From Branchiostoma floridae (lineage: Eukaryota > Chordata > Leptocardii > Amphioxiformes > Branchiostomatidae), in contig NC_049990.1 of the NCBI RefSeq assembly GCF_000003815.2, positions 7,196,770 through 7,260,769 on the forward strand: a stretch of 64,000 nt of DNA, read 5' to 3'. Under the pieces are notes generated by a model that saw nothing but the letters and a program-made list of their open reading frames with translations, ran no database searches and was not told the origin of the DNA. Below, piece by piece: positions 1 to 11,400 of this stretch. The stretch's first letter is position 1, and every line of letters begins with the position of its first letter. Position numbers and translations under genes: made by a program.

Positions 1-545
1 TTTATTCAGGTCCTTTTTTTGCGCGTTACTTTTTTGTTTACGATAAAATCTCTGTATATATTTCACATGTTATAACTTATATTGTACGGTATTTGTACCT
101 CTCAAATCAACATGATATATTTCATCAGGTCATTTTATGCATGTTACTTTTTTGTTCACGATAAAATCTCTGTATACATCCCAAAAATTACACTGTACCT
201 CTCCAACCTACCTGATGTATTTCTTCAGGTCTTTTGTGCTCGTTATTTTTTGTTCGTTTGTTTATGATAAAATCTATGTACACAATGTTATATTGTACCT
301 CTCCAATCTATCCGATATCTTTTTTTAGGTCACTTTGTGCTCGTTACTTTTTTGTTGATGATAAAATCTCAGTAAATATTACTTTTTGTTTGTGATAAAA
401 TCTCAAAATACATCCCAAACATTACATTTTACCTCTCCAACCTACCTGATTTTTTTAAGTCCTACATTTGTACGGTAAGTACCTGATTCATCTTTTTAGG
501 TCCTTTTGTGCTCGTTACTTTTCTGTTTACGATAAAATCTCTACC
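1..545. repeat. Tandem repeat, unit about 100-120 bp, diverged
   Basis: About five diverged copies of a unit containing 'cctgatgtatttcttcagg', then 'tgctcgttacttttttgtt', 'gataaaatctctgta' and 'tgtacctctccaa'. The array ends at the splice donor of the minus-strand exon at 549-777, and part of the unit matches that exon border (see findings). Short ORFs over the array shift frame from unit to unit and are not credible genes. Confidence 0.85.
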
Positions 546-548
546 TAC

Positions 549-777
549 CTGATGTATTTTTTGAGGTCCTTCTCCCGGCTGGGTAAGTGTGTCAGGTCCA
601 CCTCTGCATGAGGCAGGGAGAGGTTCCTCTGTAGCAGTCCCTTGTCCACCCAGGTAGTGAACACCAACACTCCCTCCGCCGGCTTGCTGTCCCCGTTCAC
701 GCCCACTTTCGCTCCCTCCTCAAACGTAGAGACGTCGTAGATGAACACTTTCATGTTGTTGTCCTTCCCGCGCCTAC
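549..777 (-). CDS. Internal coding exon of an unrecognised gene (continues left of the window)
   Basis: An open frame of 75 codons on the minus strand, bounded by an acceptor (AG before 777) and a strong donor, GTAGGTAG, at 548-541. The peptide contains DNNMKVFIYDVSTFEEG and VLVFTTWVDKGLLQRN. It is hydrophilic with no membrane segment or low-complexity tract, and looks like part of a globular domain. Phase matches the exon at 912-977 (one base left over there, two taken here). I do not recognise the family. The remaining 3' exons must lie left of position 1, beyond the tandem repeat that fills the intron. Confidence 0.65.
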
Positions 778-911
778 CTTACGCTGAGATAATGACAAAA
801 TAGAGAGGCTAAAAGATCCTAAATCCATGGTATAAAGAGGGGGTCACCTTGTCTCAATCTCTGCCAGGGGTTTGCATGATATACACATAATCAAACTATC
901 CTGTAGCTAAC

Positions 912-977
912 CTCCCACCGTGGCTTGGCACATACGCTGGATGATGTTCACGGGCAGTTCCAAAATTATCTTTGTAT
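912..977 (-). CDS. Small coding exon upstream of 549-777, same unrecognised gene
   Basis: The minus-strand reading frame gives TKIILELPVNIIQRMCQATV, preceded by a T/A-rich tract ending in AG and followed by GTTAGC. It joins in phase to the exon at 549-777 across an intron of 134 bases, giving one peptide of about 97 residues. No start codon is visible, so at least one more exon should lie to the right, between 978 and about 5060. I could not identify it with confidence. Confidence 0.55.
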
Positions 978-1980
978 CTTGGAAAGAGAAATGTTGAAAA
1001 AAAAACAGTCAGGAGATTTGGCAATCTTTTATAGATAATGTAACAAATTACTATCTTTGAGTGTATAGTCCGACTCGGAGATGTAATTTAATCCAATGCA
1101 TTACACCAGAAAAACAGTGTGTGAAGAAAGCTTTGTACATGAATGTTTGGCCACTTTTAATTACTGAAAAATGGAATGACATTGCCATTATGACAAATAT
1201 AATAAAAACAAATGACAACATGTACTATGTTTGTCGCTCAAAGGTCAAAACATTGAACTTTGAATTATGTTGTTCTACATTTCTATATACATATATATGA
1301 AATTTGATTTTTTTCCTGCACATCTGCACAAACACATCTTATTAGGTTCAGCTTTTACCATATACAGGGTCCTTCCCAGTGGATGGAATAACAGCGGCCC
1401 TCCACTATACTCCTGGCCCAGCACCACTATACATACATAGTATACTAATCTACAATTTGGTGTGTTCTTTCCCTATTTTCCTTATTAGTTTTGCTAAAAT
1501 TCATGAAAATTCACAAATTTTTGTGCCAAGCGGCATCACTTTTCCAGTCTACATTGTCTGTAAAGACTTGTGAATAGACGATGATCAAAACACTAGTCGT
1601 TTCTACGCAACATCATTCTTGGAGTCGCTTCGGGTTATTTTTACCAGCCCCTCGAGCTCCACTATACTAAAAAATTGTGGGGAGAACCCTGATATATCAT
1701 ATAGCTGCATGTGATAACATTTGAGCTACACTCGCAGCCTTTGGCAAACACTTATAGTTATACCACTAGGAATTAAACAGAAAACAAAAACGCACTTTAG
1801 TTATACACCTTAGATCTATCATTTGGAACCAAACAGATAAAACTGGTTGCTTTGTTTGATCTTCAATTTCAAAATTCAAAGCAATATTTCCATCAAACGA
1901 AAATGAAATTCTTCTGGCTGGACCACTGACTTCATCGTGTGTCAAACTTGAATTATTCATAAGGCCCAGGAAAAATATTG

Positions 1981-2030
1981 TTTCCGGTTACAGTACCTGA
2001 TCAATCCCAGTAAAAACCTGCTAACCTTGG
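1981..2030 (+). repeat. Dispersed repeat fragment shared with 24479-24526
   Basis: 'acctgatcaatcccagtaaa' here corresponds to 'acctgatcaaccctagcaaa' at 24489, and both are followed by aacctgc. A diverged pair from one repeat family. Confidence 0.55.
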
Positions 2031-2870
2031 CCTGTTTTTGGTTGACCACTGGCAACAGACATCAAATTTTCTAGTGATGGAAATATTTTAGAACCATTTT
2101 CCAGCATATTCTCCTCATTTTCATTGCAGTGAAAAAACTGTACTCCTAGTCCTACAACTACAAGCTATAACATGTATAATCAGAATATGATGTGGAAAAT
2201 AGCAATTTCCTACTGCATATGAGATTTACATGATTACAGTTACTTGAACAATTTTTTCCGCATCACTTTGGCTGTAAACTTAAAAAAAGAGAGAGAATCC
2301 CTTCCCAGATTTTCCAGACTTGTAATCAGAAACACAACATTGGTTTTCCTGCACCTAAGCTACTTTGGGTTAGACATTGTGATAAGGTTATTCATTGGGG
2401 ATTATAGCTAACATGATGAGCAGTCGAGTACAGCATTATATATTTATCTTGTCTCCTTATTGACACTGTGGTTGTCAGACTTCTTTTTCTCCCAAGGGTA
2501 AATTACACGTACCTGCATATTAAAAAGAATGTTTTATCAAAGTAAATTTGACATAAAATTAGCCAGCCTTAAAGTTGTCATTGTTTGAAATTGAGTTGAA
2601 TATAGATCTACAAGTTGATTTGGCAAAAAAAATGGCATGATGTACTAAAGAATGGAATTTTTCAAAATGATGGATTCAAAAAGTCCCTTTTCTTCAATTG
2701 AATACATATACATATACATGAACATATAACTTAAGAACACATATAGTATACTTAATTTCCATTCAGCACTGAGTAGGAGAGTATTCTATATCCTGGGTGG
2801 CTCACTAAATGACATTGCACTGATTTATACTGAAACCATATATAAAAAAAGTGTACTCTCCAATCTCCAA

Positions 2871-3028
2871 TCTCCAAGCAGATCTTGTGGAGGCATAAGA
2901 TAGTATCATACTAGTAAGCTTTGGAAGGAGTTTAGCCGGCAGAAGAGCTTCATTGTCCACCTCTGATGGCTTAACTCCTTCCCAAGCTACTACTAGTATC
3001 TTATGCTACCGCAAGACCTGCTTGGAGA
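2871..3028. mobile_element. Foldback/MITE element with about 60-bp inverted arms
   Basis: The left arm starts tctccaagcagatcttgtgg and the right arm ends ccgcaagacctgcttggaga, its near-exact inverse. Pairing continues through gcataagata and ctttggaaggagtt towards a short centre. It has no coding capacity. It shares the 'ctccaagcag' terminus with the longer dispersed repeat at 33121-33350 and 40750-40951. Confidence 0.8.
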
Positions 3029-3819
3029 ATATACAAATAGTATGATTTAGAACATGATTACCTGGCAATGTGAATTAAGAAGTTTCAGCTTTTACACTTA
3101 CAGCACCTTCTTCTTAAGTGATTCACCTGTATTCAAGTTGGGCCACCACCTTTTTAACCTTCTTTTTTTATCAACTTCCTCCCTGCTGAAGTGGCCCTTT
3201 GTAACCAACTTTGTGTTGCTTACAGCAAGGACAGAGTTAGGCAGCACGGATAAGTTCAAAGCCAAATTGCACTGACCATAATTCTGATCTTTGCTAGCAG
3301 AACATGGAAAGTTTGCAAAGTGATATGATACTCTCTGAAGCCTTAACAGGACCTACAATATTATCAACCTGCATGAAGCACACTCAGGTACCTATCGTTA
3401 ATTGCCTCCTTGGGAGAGGTTCCTGCACTCAAACCGGGCCGTTGACGTAAGTGCAAATTGATATGTAAATTTCTCTTCAGGGTTCTATTGTACTCCACAA
3501 TGCAAGCCAGCATAATGCTTACGTACAGACAAATTCCTGGGACAATTCTATGAAAGGGGACACTTTTGTAAACGAAAATGCGAATAATGCTATAATGAAT
3601 ACTATATCTGGACTCTTCTAAGCAATGGAATAAACACATTGCACCAAATTGCTATAATCTTTCTATGTAGAATCAATATATTGCTTTTTATGGGTCCACT
3701 TTTGCCCTTTTCAGATCAACTGCATCATGTTCCTTTCTAGATTTCTGGGGAGAATAGCATAACAGTGGGTTTCACCAACTGCTAAACTGACCATGCCGAA
3801 TGGAATGGCTTTAAGCCTT

Positions 3820-4005
3820 TGGGCAAAATGGTTTAGTATCTGGGTTTGAGATCTGGTAGCCAGGGATCAGTGTAGGTTCGAATCCCGGGAGTCAGGATAT
3901 TGTTTTTTCTGTTTCTACTCCTTTCTTACATAGGTCCCCACACAGGGAATCGAACCCAGGCCTTAACGGTAAGAGTGCCAAATGCTATATCCTTATGCCA
4001 AAAGA
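3820..4005. repeat. Two tRNA-like SINE heads in opposite orientation
   Basis: On the plus strand a Pol III B-box-like GGTTCGAATCCC (about 3874) follows an A-box-like ggtttagtatctggg. On the minus strand 3936-4003 reads as a second tRNA-like fragment with gggttcgattccc. Neither folds into a full tRNA that I can draw, so they are called SINE fragments rather than tRNA genes. Confidence 0.5.
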
Positions 4006-5423
4006 CATTTGACATTTTGCAGTCTAACAGTCCTTGAAAGCCACTGTTACAGCTGAATATAAAAAGTACTACTACAGCAGAAGATGTTTCTCCAGACTGA
4101 GATGAACATGTGTATTGATCTGGCCTTCGTCTTCGAGAGATGACAAGTGCCACACTGCCACCTGCTCCTGGCAACAGCAACGTGACTGTTTTACAGAATT
4201 TTCCTGGTGTGCAGTTCAACAATGCTTTATATGGAGATGTCAAGAGATATTCCTATACAAGTGCACAGCAAATGTCATAAATCTTTATGCCTATAGCTTC
4301 CATCGTGACCAGTCAATACAGAATACTGATCATGGATTAACTCTTTCTGTCCTTTCTTTCTTGTCACAAGTACATAAGAAGTAGTTATATATAATCACCC
4401 TTATCATAACAGTAGTCAGATAAATCATCAATAGAAAATGATATGGATAATGGATATCTGGATACTGTATACAATCATGGAAGTCTACTAATCTATGTTA
4501 CATATTGACACAATTGCATACTAATGTATTGATGACCACGAAATCATAGCCACCATCTATACTAAGTCCTGTTACTGTGTCACAGAAATAAAGCACACAA
4601 CATGTAGACTGGCTTGTCTCAATAACGACGGAGAGTTTCCTACATAATCCTTTTTTCTCTGCAGCAAAAATCGCAAGAAATTATAATTTTCGTACCGTCC
4701 AGTTATTTCCGTATTTGTTCAGAAATTTCGGCTTCTTTGGCACGTACCTTTCGAGCTGGCTAAAGACAGTTTTACCCTAAAATTCCTACATCAGACCGCC
4801 CCTTATATGATACAAAATACAGTCTTTTTATGCTGTTGAGTTAGAAGGAAAACACGAGACCGATTTTGGGAGTGACCTCCTAGGACCTTTAAATCTGCCC
4901 CCCTCCCCAGTCGGACGCCCTTTGATGCAAGGTATTTCCATTCTCACGCAATTATCATGTGTAAAAAGCTGGCATCAAATTGCTTACCTAGTTGTGTTGA
5001 TTTGAGCGTCTCCGCGATGATTTTAGCGACGTCTAGGCTGCAAAATCGACGTACAACCTGGAGAGGAATTTAAATCCCAACCCAAAGGCGCCATTTTGGA
5101 AATCCTCTCTGAAGAATGACGGGTAAATCAAGAGCGGGAACACAAAAGTTTTGAAATTATATCATACAAAATATCATCAAAGTTAATAACAGTAAGTTAC
5201 GAGATTTTAGCTAGTTTTAAAAAGAGTGTATGTCAAAAATGAAGCAGTAAGATCATATCAAGGAGGTTGATTTGTAACCTTTGACCTCAATAGAGTCTCC
5301 CGGGAATTTTTAGGAGGGAGGTGCGAAACGTCACGCGGCTTGTCTCGAGTTGTCAAACTTTGGAAGAGACAAGTTTCGTCCTTCTTCAGCTTTCTAGTCT
5401 TACCTTTAACTTAGACGTCGAAG

Positions 5424-8400
5424 ATGTCGACAGGACGTGGTCGTGGAAGAGGGTTTGGACGGGGGAGAATCCCAGGAATAGGCGGGAACGGTGGTGGTAG
5501 CGCGGCCGGGGACTCTGCGCCGCGTCCCGGCGGGCTGTCGACCAGAGGGTCGGTGACTGAAAACGGGACCGTTAGCCAATCAGTTAAAACTAACAACGCT
5601 GGTGGTGGATCAGGCGTACAGAACAACAGAAGAGAAGCTCAGGAGACACGGTTAAAAGGTTGTTTGTCCGTTGTTGATTCTAACTGTGATAATCAACTTG
5701 TTTTTGATACTGGGAAATGTGATTTATGGCTGATTTGCATATTCTTGGAGGACGTGTAAGGGGTTTGGAGTTTGCCATACTGAAGTGACAACGAAAAGTT
5801 GGTGTACAATATATCGTTGTGGATTTATGAATCTATTAAATGGGCAAAATTTGTATGTGCTCAAACTATTCTTGTAACATTAAATGAAGGAATCATGTCT
5901 TTATTGATTGACTAGTGAATGAATACATCATTACTCAAATGTTTTAAGCCAAAGTGTAAATGTTAACTTTAATTTTAAGATGTCTCTCTTAAAATCATGA
6001 TTGACAGGTAACCAAAAGGAAGATCCAGAGCCCAAGAAAGCTGGTGTGACCCTGATGGCCAAGTACAGCTACAAGGCCAACCCTGACCAGCCTGGCGGCT
6101 TTCCTGAACTGTCTGTCAAGCAGGCACAGATGCTGACGCTGGTCAAGAAGCATCCGAACAACGAACACTGGTGGGAGGCCAAGAATGAGGACGGGGAGGT
6201 CGGCTTTGTGCCCGCATCTTACATGATGGTGAGGAAAGTACATATAGAATACAACACTGTGTATTCTGCATTACTCGAGATACCAGCCCAACCGCCAGTC
6301 GGATCGCCAGAAGGCCAGAGGGCGATTCGATCCGTGGGAGGGCTGAGACAGAGGGTGATGTGGAATACACCACGTTGTATTTTATCTATGTCATATCCAG
6401 GTCTGAAAACACTGATTTAATTGCCAAACTGCTAGTAAAAAGGATAAAAACACATTGTTTCAACCTACGCCACCAACTTTATTCTTCAACATCTAAAAGA
6501 ATTTCATAAGCTTCCAGTGGAGTGCGCGGAGTATGTTCTATTTAATCAATTGAAGCCTGTGTGGTTCGGAAAATTATGACCTAGTCTGGAATACCCGTAT
6601 CAAACGTTATTGTGGCCCAGGTATAACATAAATTTGTAGTATCAATTGGTCCAGAGCTTTAATTTAGTTTCAGGTGCAGACCTGTACCTGGAGCCGGTCC
6701 AGTCTTGATGATAAGTTTTAGTCTGTTGTGAAAAATGTACAGTCTCATATCATTGCAGTTTGAGACATGTACTAGTACTGTTATACCTGCAGTAATGGTA
6801 CATTAGCACTAGGGTCAACCCTTATCTCCAGCAGACAGACTGCTTTTAAGTACTAGAGCTGGACCTTAATGAGATAGGCAATGGCCCAGGAAATCATAAT
6901 CTTCTTGAAAATAGGTTTTGAATTCTGGCTAGAGCAAAAGGCCTTCTCTGGGCATGACAAGGACTTAATTCATTTACATTTTTAAGTTAAATATAATGTT
7001 GGCCATACAATTTGAAATTTGGTGCTCTTAACAAAGTACAAGGTATCAGTGGGGTAAGAATGTCATGGTGATAAAGATGTTTCAAGTTAGTCTAGATCTG
7101 TATAGACAGATCTTGACGACTGTCCATCACAATTAGCTTTTGAACCAATAATAAATTGCATGCCAATTAGCAGTTTCTCCAATTAGAGAGTGGCTGGCAT
7201 GTCCTTCACCTATTGGCATTTATAATTATATGTCTTTTGTTTGCATTTCTACATTTTTTATGGAGGAAGAGGGATGAGTTTGATATTGTCTTCCACTAGG
7301 ATGTCATTGTTAGCTACTGTATTGTAGATGTGTGACTATTACTGGAAACATATACATCTAAGACGAAGAAGATCAATATTCAGACATTGGTATGACATGG
7401 AATGCCATCAGTATCAAACAGAATAAAGCCTGTGCGTACATTTATGGAGATAGGTCTAAGTCTAGCTAGGCTCTTAAGACAGTAAAGATAAGAAAGGGTA
7501 CAATGGCCTTTTTACCCCTGGCTTGGATGTCGTGCTGTTTGAATCGTTATCCATGCCCCAAAGGTAGTAATAGTCCCCTCATAATGGCCCTGTCACTGCG
7601 TTATGAATACATGTATGACTTTCCTTGCAAGAAAGGCTTTCTAGTGCAGCCAAGCCTAAAACTGTAATTTCTACCTAGGGCATTCAAAGTTGACATAAAC
7701 TTTGCTGGAGAAATAAACGTTACTAGTAGAGTTGTCATTTAATTTCTTGATTCCTAGATCAGCTACTTTTTTTGGCTGATTTAGAAAAAGAATGATTATA
7801 CTATTGAATCAGCTTCAAATGCTCATACTATAGTCATACATGTATTTTTCTTCTAGCAAAACACTTAGTAACAGTTGAAGAAAGCCCGTGTCCTCCAATT
7901 TGTTAGAGCTTTCCATCTATCAGTGCATTGAAAATTCATTTTTTATTGAAAGTGTTGATAAGCCTTGAATGATGTATTATGGCTTCTTTGGTAATATAGT
8001 ATTTGAGCAGATGCTAGGATACCTTTTAATTTCTCTTGCCCATTCCATTATAATTCAATTTTATATGATACAGTATCTGTGAAAAAATCTAGGAACCAGG
8101 AAATTGAATCAGTGTGTCCTAATGCGCTACTGCTATAATACTGACATCTATGGGTGGTTTAGAGTGTGAAAAGCTATTTGAGTCCTGTTTGCCCATTTTC
8201 AGTTGGGATCATATCAGGGGTTGCAATTTTCCCTTGCCCCCTGAAAGTATGGGTCTCATTTATATCACAGAAGAGTCAGTGTCCTAGCAACTGGTAGCTA
8301 GACAATTTCCACAGTGTCTCTGGTGAAACAAAGTCATTTTCAAACTGATGGGGGAAAAGTTGGCTAGTCTCCATGCAGGCAGAAAAAAATCAGTTCAAGC

Positions 8401-11400
8401 CCTGATTGCCAAATTGGTAAGCTAGTTCACGGGAGTTTGAAGTGCGTATGAGCAGTATGACGTATTGTGGCTATTATGTCAGTTGAATTCTTTACAATTT
8501 GCCAGAGGCCTTCAACTTTAGAACGTTGGAATTTCGAACACCAAAATTTCCATTTTCTTCTGGCACATTTACATTTACAGACTACAGAGTACTGTTTGGG
8601 GTGGGTATGACATGATCAAAATATAACATTTTGTATATAACATCTCCCATGGGTGGGTTGGGATGTTGGATGATCTCACCTGCAGCTGGGCTGGAATACA
8701 TCATGTTCCTGTTGTTTTCTGTTATATTCATCATTTCAAATAGTGAAGTCAAGGCAGCCAGCCCTGTGTATGACTATGAGGAAGTTTCAATCAGGTGTCA
8801 AACCTCTGCATTTAAAAAATCTCCAATACACTTGTCGAGAAGAGTAGGGGTGACTTGTTGTGCTTGGCCACATACATAAGCCGTAGCAAATCCCCATCAC
8901 ACCACCAGCTAACAAAAAAGCATCATACTTCATGAAGTTCATCCTCAGTCTGCTTTACCTTTTTTTACGTTATATTTTGACATGGGATAACTTATGTACA
9001 AATGTATATCTCTTTTTGCAGATTATGGAGCAGAAACCTTCGGCCCTTCCATGGCTGCAGAACAGAGAACCAGAGGAAGTGAAAGAGCCTGAAGTCAACA
9101 GAAATGCTAAACCTAACGTGTTTGGGAGACCACCACAAGGTACACTTATTTCTATTTGTCTGCTGAGAAAGTGTGCTTACATTGTATTGCTGCTGTGCTA
9201 CAGAATTGTTTCAACCTGTTGCAAAATACATCACAGCAAAGACCTCCTTCTCTCTTTTGCCTTCCTACCACTACCAAGTCCCTGCAAAGATACAAATTGG
9301 AGGATGTTGAACAATACCTTGCATGTTGTTGTTTTTTTACAAGAAAGTCTTCTCTGCTCCACAGTTTCACATGGTCAGTTCTCATATTCTCGGGTAAAAG
9401 GAGTTTGATGGGGGTGCAATTGTTCTTTTGCTTTTGTAACAACCTTGTTATATATTTATCTCACAGGATCCTACAAGCCATACAAATCAGCCTATGCTGA
9501 CGTCAGGGAGAAAGAGAAGGAGAGAGATAAACAACAGTATTACTGCAAGGTACGTGTACACGATGATTCAATGCTTGGAATTTGCAGGGTTCGAAATACC
9601 ACCTGCATATGCAGGTTAGTGCAGGTAAATTGGAGTTATGCAGGTATATCTGCACCTAACCTGCACTTGTCTATGTACTGATTCTGTACATAAATGTCAT
9701 ATGATGTAGGTGTATGTGTGATTGTTAATAGCTGCATTGACTGTTAGTGTTACCAACTACTGTATATACAGTTACCAAGTATAGAAGAAAAATAGCAATG
9801 GTTCCTGAAAAAGTTTAGTATGATCCATACTTCCTTAATTCAGAGTGGTGCAGGTAAAATTTGTCTGGTGCAGGTAATTTTCAATGTTACCTGCACCAGT
9901 GCAGGTATGCAGAAACAAGTATTTTGAGTCCTGTTACACATTGTCAAACCATAGTCATCTTCAAACAAATGTGTTTGAAATGAATTGAACTCTTGCCAGG
10001 TTTTGCACTATCTCTCGCTGGCAGGGGTTAATGACCCCCTTGCCAGTGGCGACTGTCAGACTCTAGGTACATGGATGAGTCAGGCTAAATTGAATTTTGG
10101 ACCAGTCATAAAAGAACCAGACATGATATTGAAGATTTTCCACTGTCTTACAACACCAAAATTAGCTTGCCTCGAATCTTCAGTCGCACTTCCGTCGACC
10201 TTCTTCAGGAGGACGGAAGTGCGACTGAAAATTCGAGGTAAGCTAATTTTGGTGTTGTAAGACCGTGGAAAATCTTCAATATGTACAACATCAACACAGA
10301 TGAGCTTTCATGCTAACCAGACATGATATATATCTGTAATAAGCATATATGCAGGGGGGGGGGGGTCAGAAAGTAATGCCATTGGTTTTATAACAGGCCC
10401 ATTATTTCATTGAATGAGTTGACATTTGGAACAAAGGTAAAGGCATATATCCTATTGATATTGAAACATCTCAATTTGTTGTTCAGATTTTTATGAGCAA
10501 CTGAGTTGATTTCAAGATCTGACCCACAACAATTGTTGGAAGCTGAAATTTTACCTGTATAATAGTTAGTGTCTCTATAGGTTACATGCCAACTTTCATT
10601 TCTAAACTCTCAATGGTTCCTCATTTACAGCTGCTAGAATGGAGCAAGTTGCTACATTACCGGCAGATTGATTAATAGCCAAATACTCGATTTGTTGATT
10701 TAAGGCTTATGTAGACTGCTTTTTCATTAACCAAAAGATGCGAAACGTGGCACAATTATTAGCTATTTCAAGACCAAGAAGTGTGCTAAGCTGGATATCT
10801 CCCAGTTAATAAGAAAGTTGGCTACGGAAACTTTAATCAGCCCACCCCTGATCCACGATGCTGACAACCGCTCTTAATCCTCACTTCACCCTAGGAACGA
10901 AAAAAAGAAAACCTGATTGGATTTCAAAGGTGAAAATAGGCATGTGGCTTAACAAGAAATGCAGTTTGATACATGGGCAGGTATCTTACAGTAGCTTCAA
11001 GTGAGTCAGGGACATTATCAATTACATGTTAATTGAGCCTCTCATTTCTTCCAACGGGCTACCAAGGGTGTGGTCATCTTGAAATCAACTCAGTGACAGT
11101 CAGTCTCTCATAAAAACCTGCACTACAAATTGAGATATTTCAATCTCAACAAGGAGGTTGAAAGAGGTTCAACCTCCTTGATCTCAAGAAGATACATATA
11201 TGCCTTTACTCTCACCTCTCAAATAGAAGTACCCCCTGGAATAAAAGTACCCCCCGGACAAATCTTCAAAATCTAATAAAAGTACCCCCTGGAATAAAAG
11301 TACCCCCCGGAAAAATACCAAATTGACATGTAAACTGGGTCTGCCTGCTCGTTTGCACTCGTTTGTGGTGTTTAGGCATACCGATGTAAACTGTGTCCAT

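Larger units (their letters stand above)
978..5060. other. Gene-poor stretch with repeats
   Basis: AT-rich DNA without a convincing exon. It holds a foldback element (2871-3028), tRNA-like SINE fragments (3820-4005) and a short piece at 1981-2030 shared with 24479-24526. A minus-strand open frame near 4060-4240 is the only unexplained longer frame, and it has no recognisable domain. A GTAAGC donor on the minus strand near 4985 follows an open, ATG-less frame and may be a 5' exon of the left-hand minus-strand gene. I cannot settle this. Confidence 0.4.

Noticed and set aside
3054-3275. Open frames on both strands near 3054-3275 (minus strand KLVTKGHFSREEVDKKRR)
   Set aside because: Lys-rich minus-strand frame with no start, domain or good splice pair. 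Left unannotated.
5370-5392. Minus-strand CTGAAGA...GAAAC near the SH3 gene start
   Set aside because: Only about five bases separate the two boxes, so no stem II can form.
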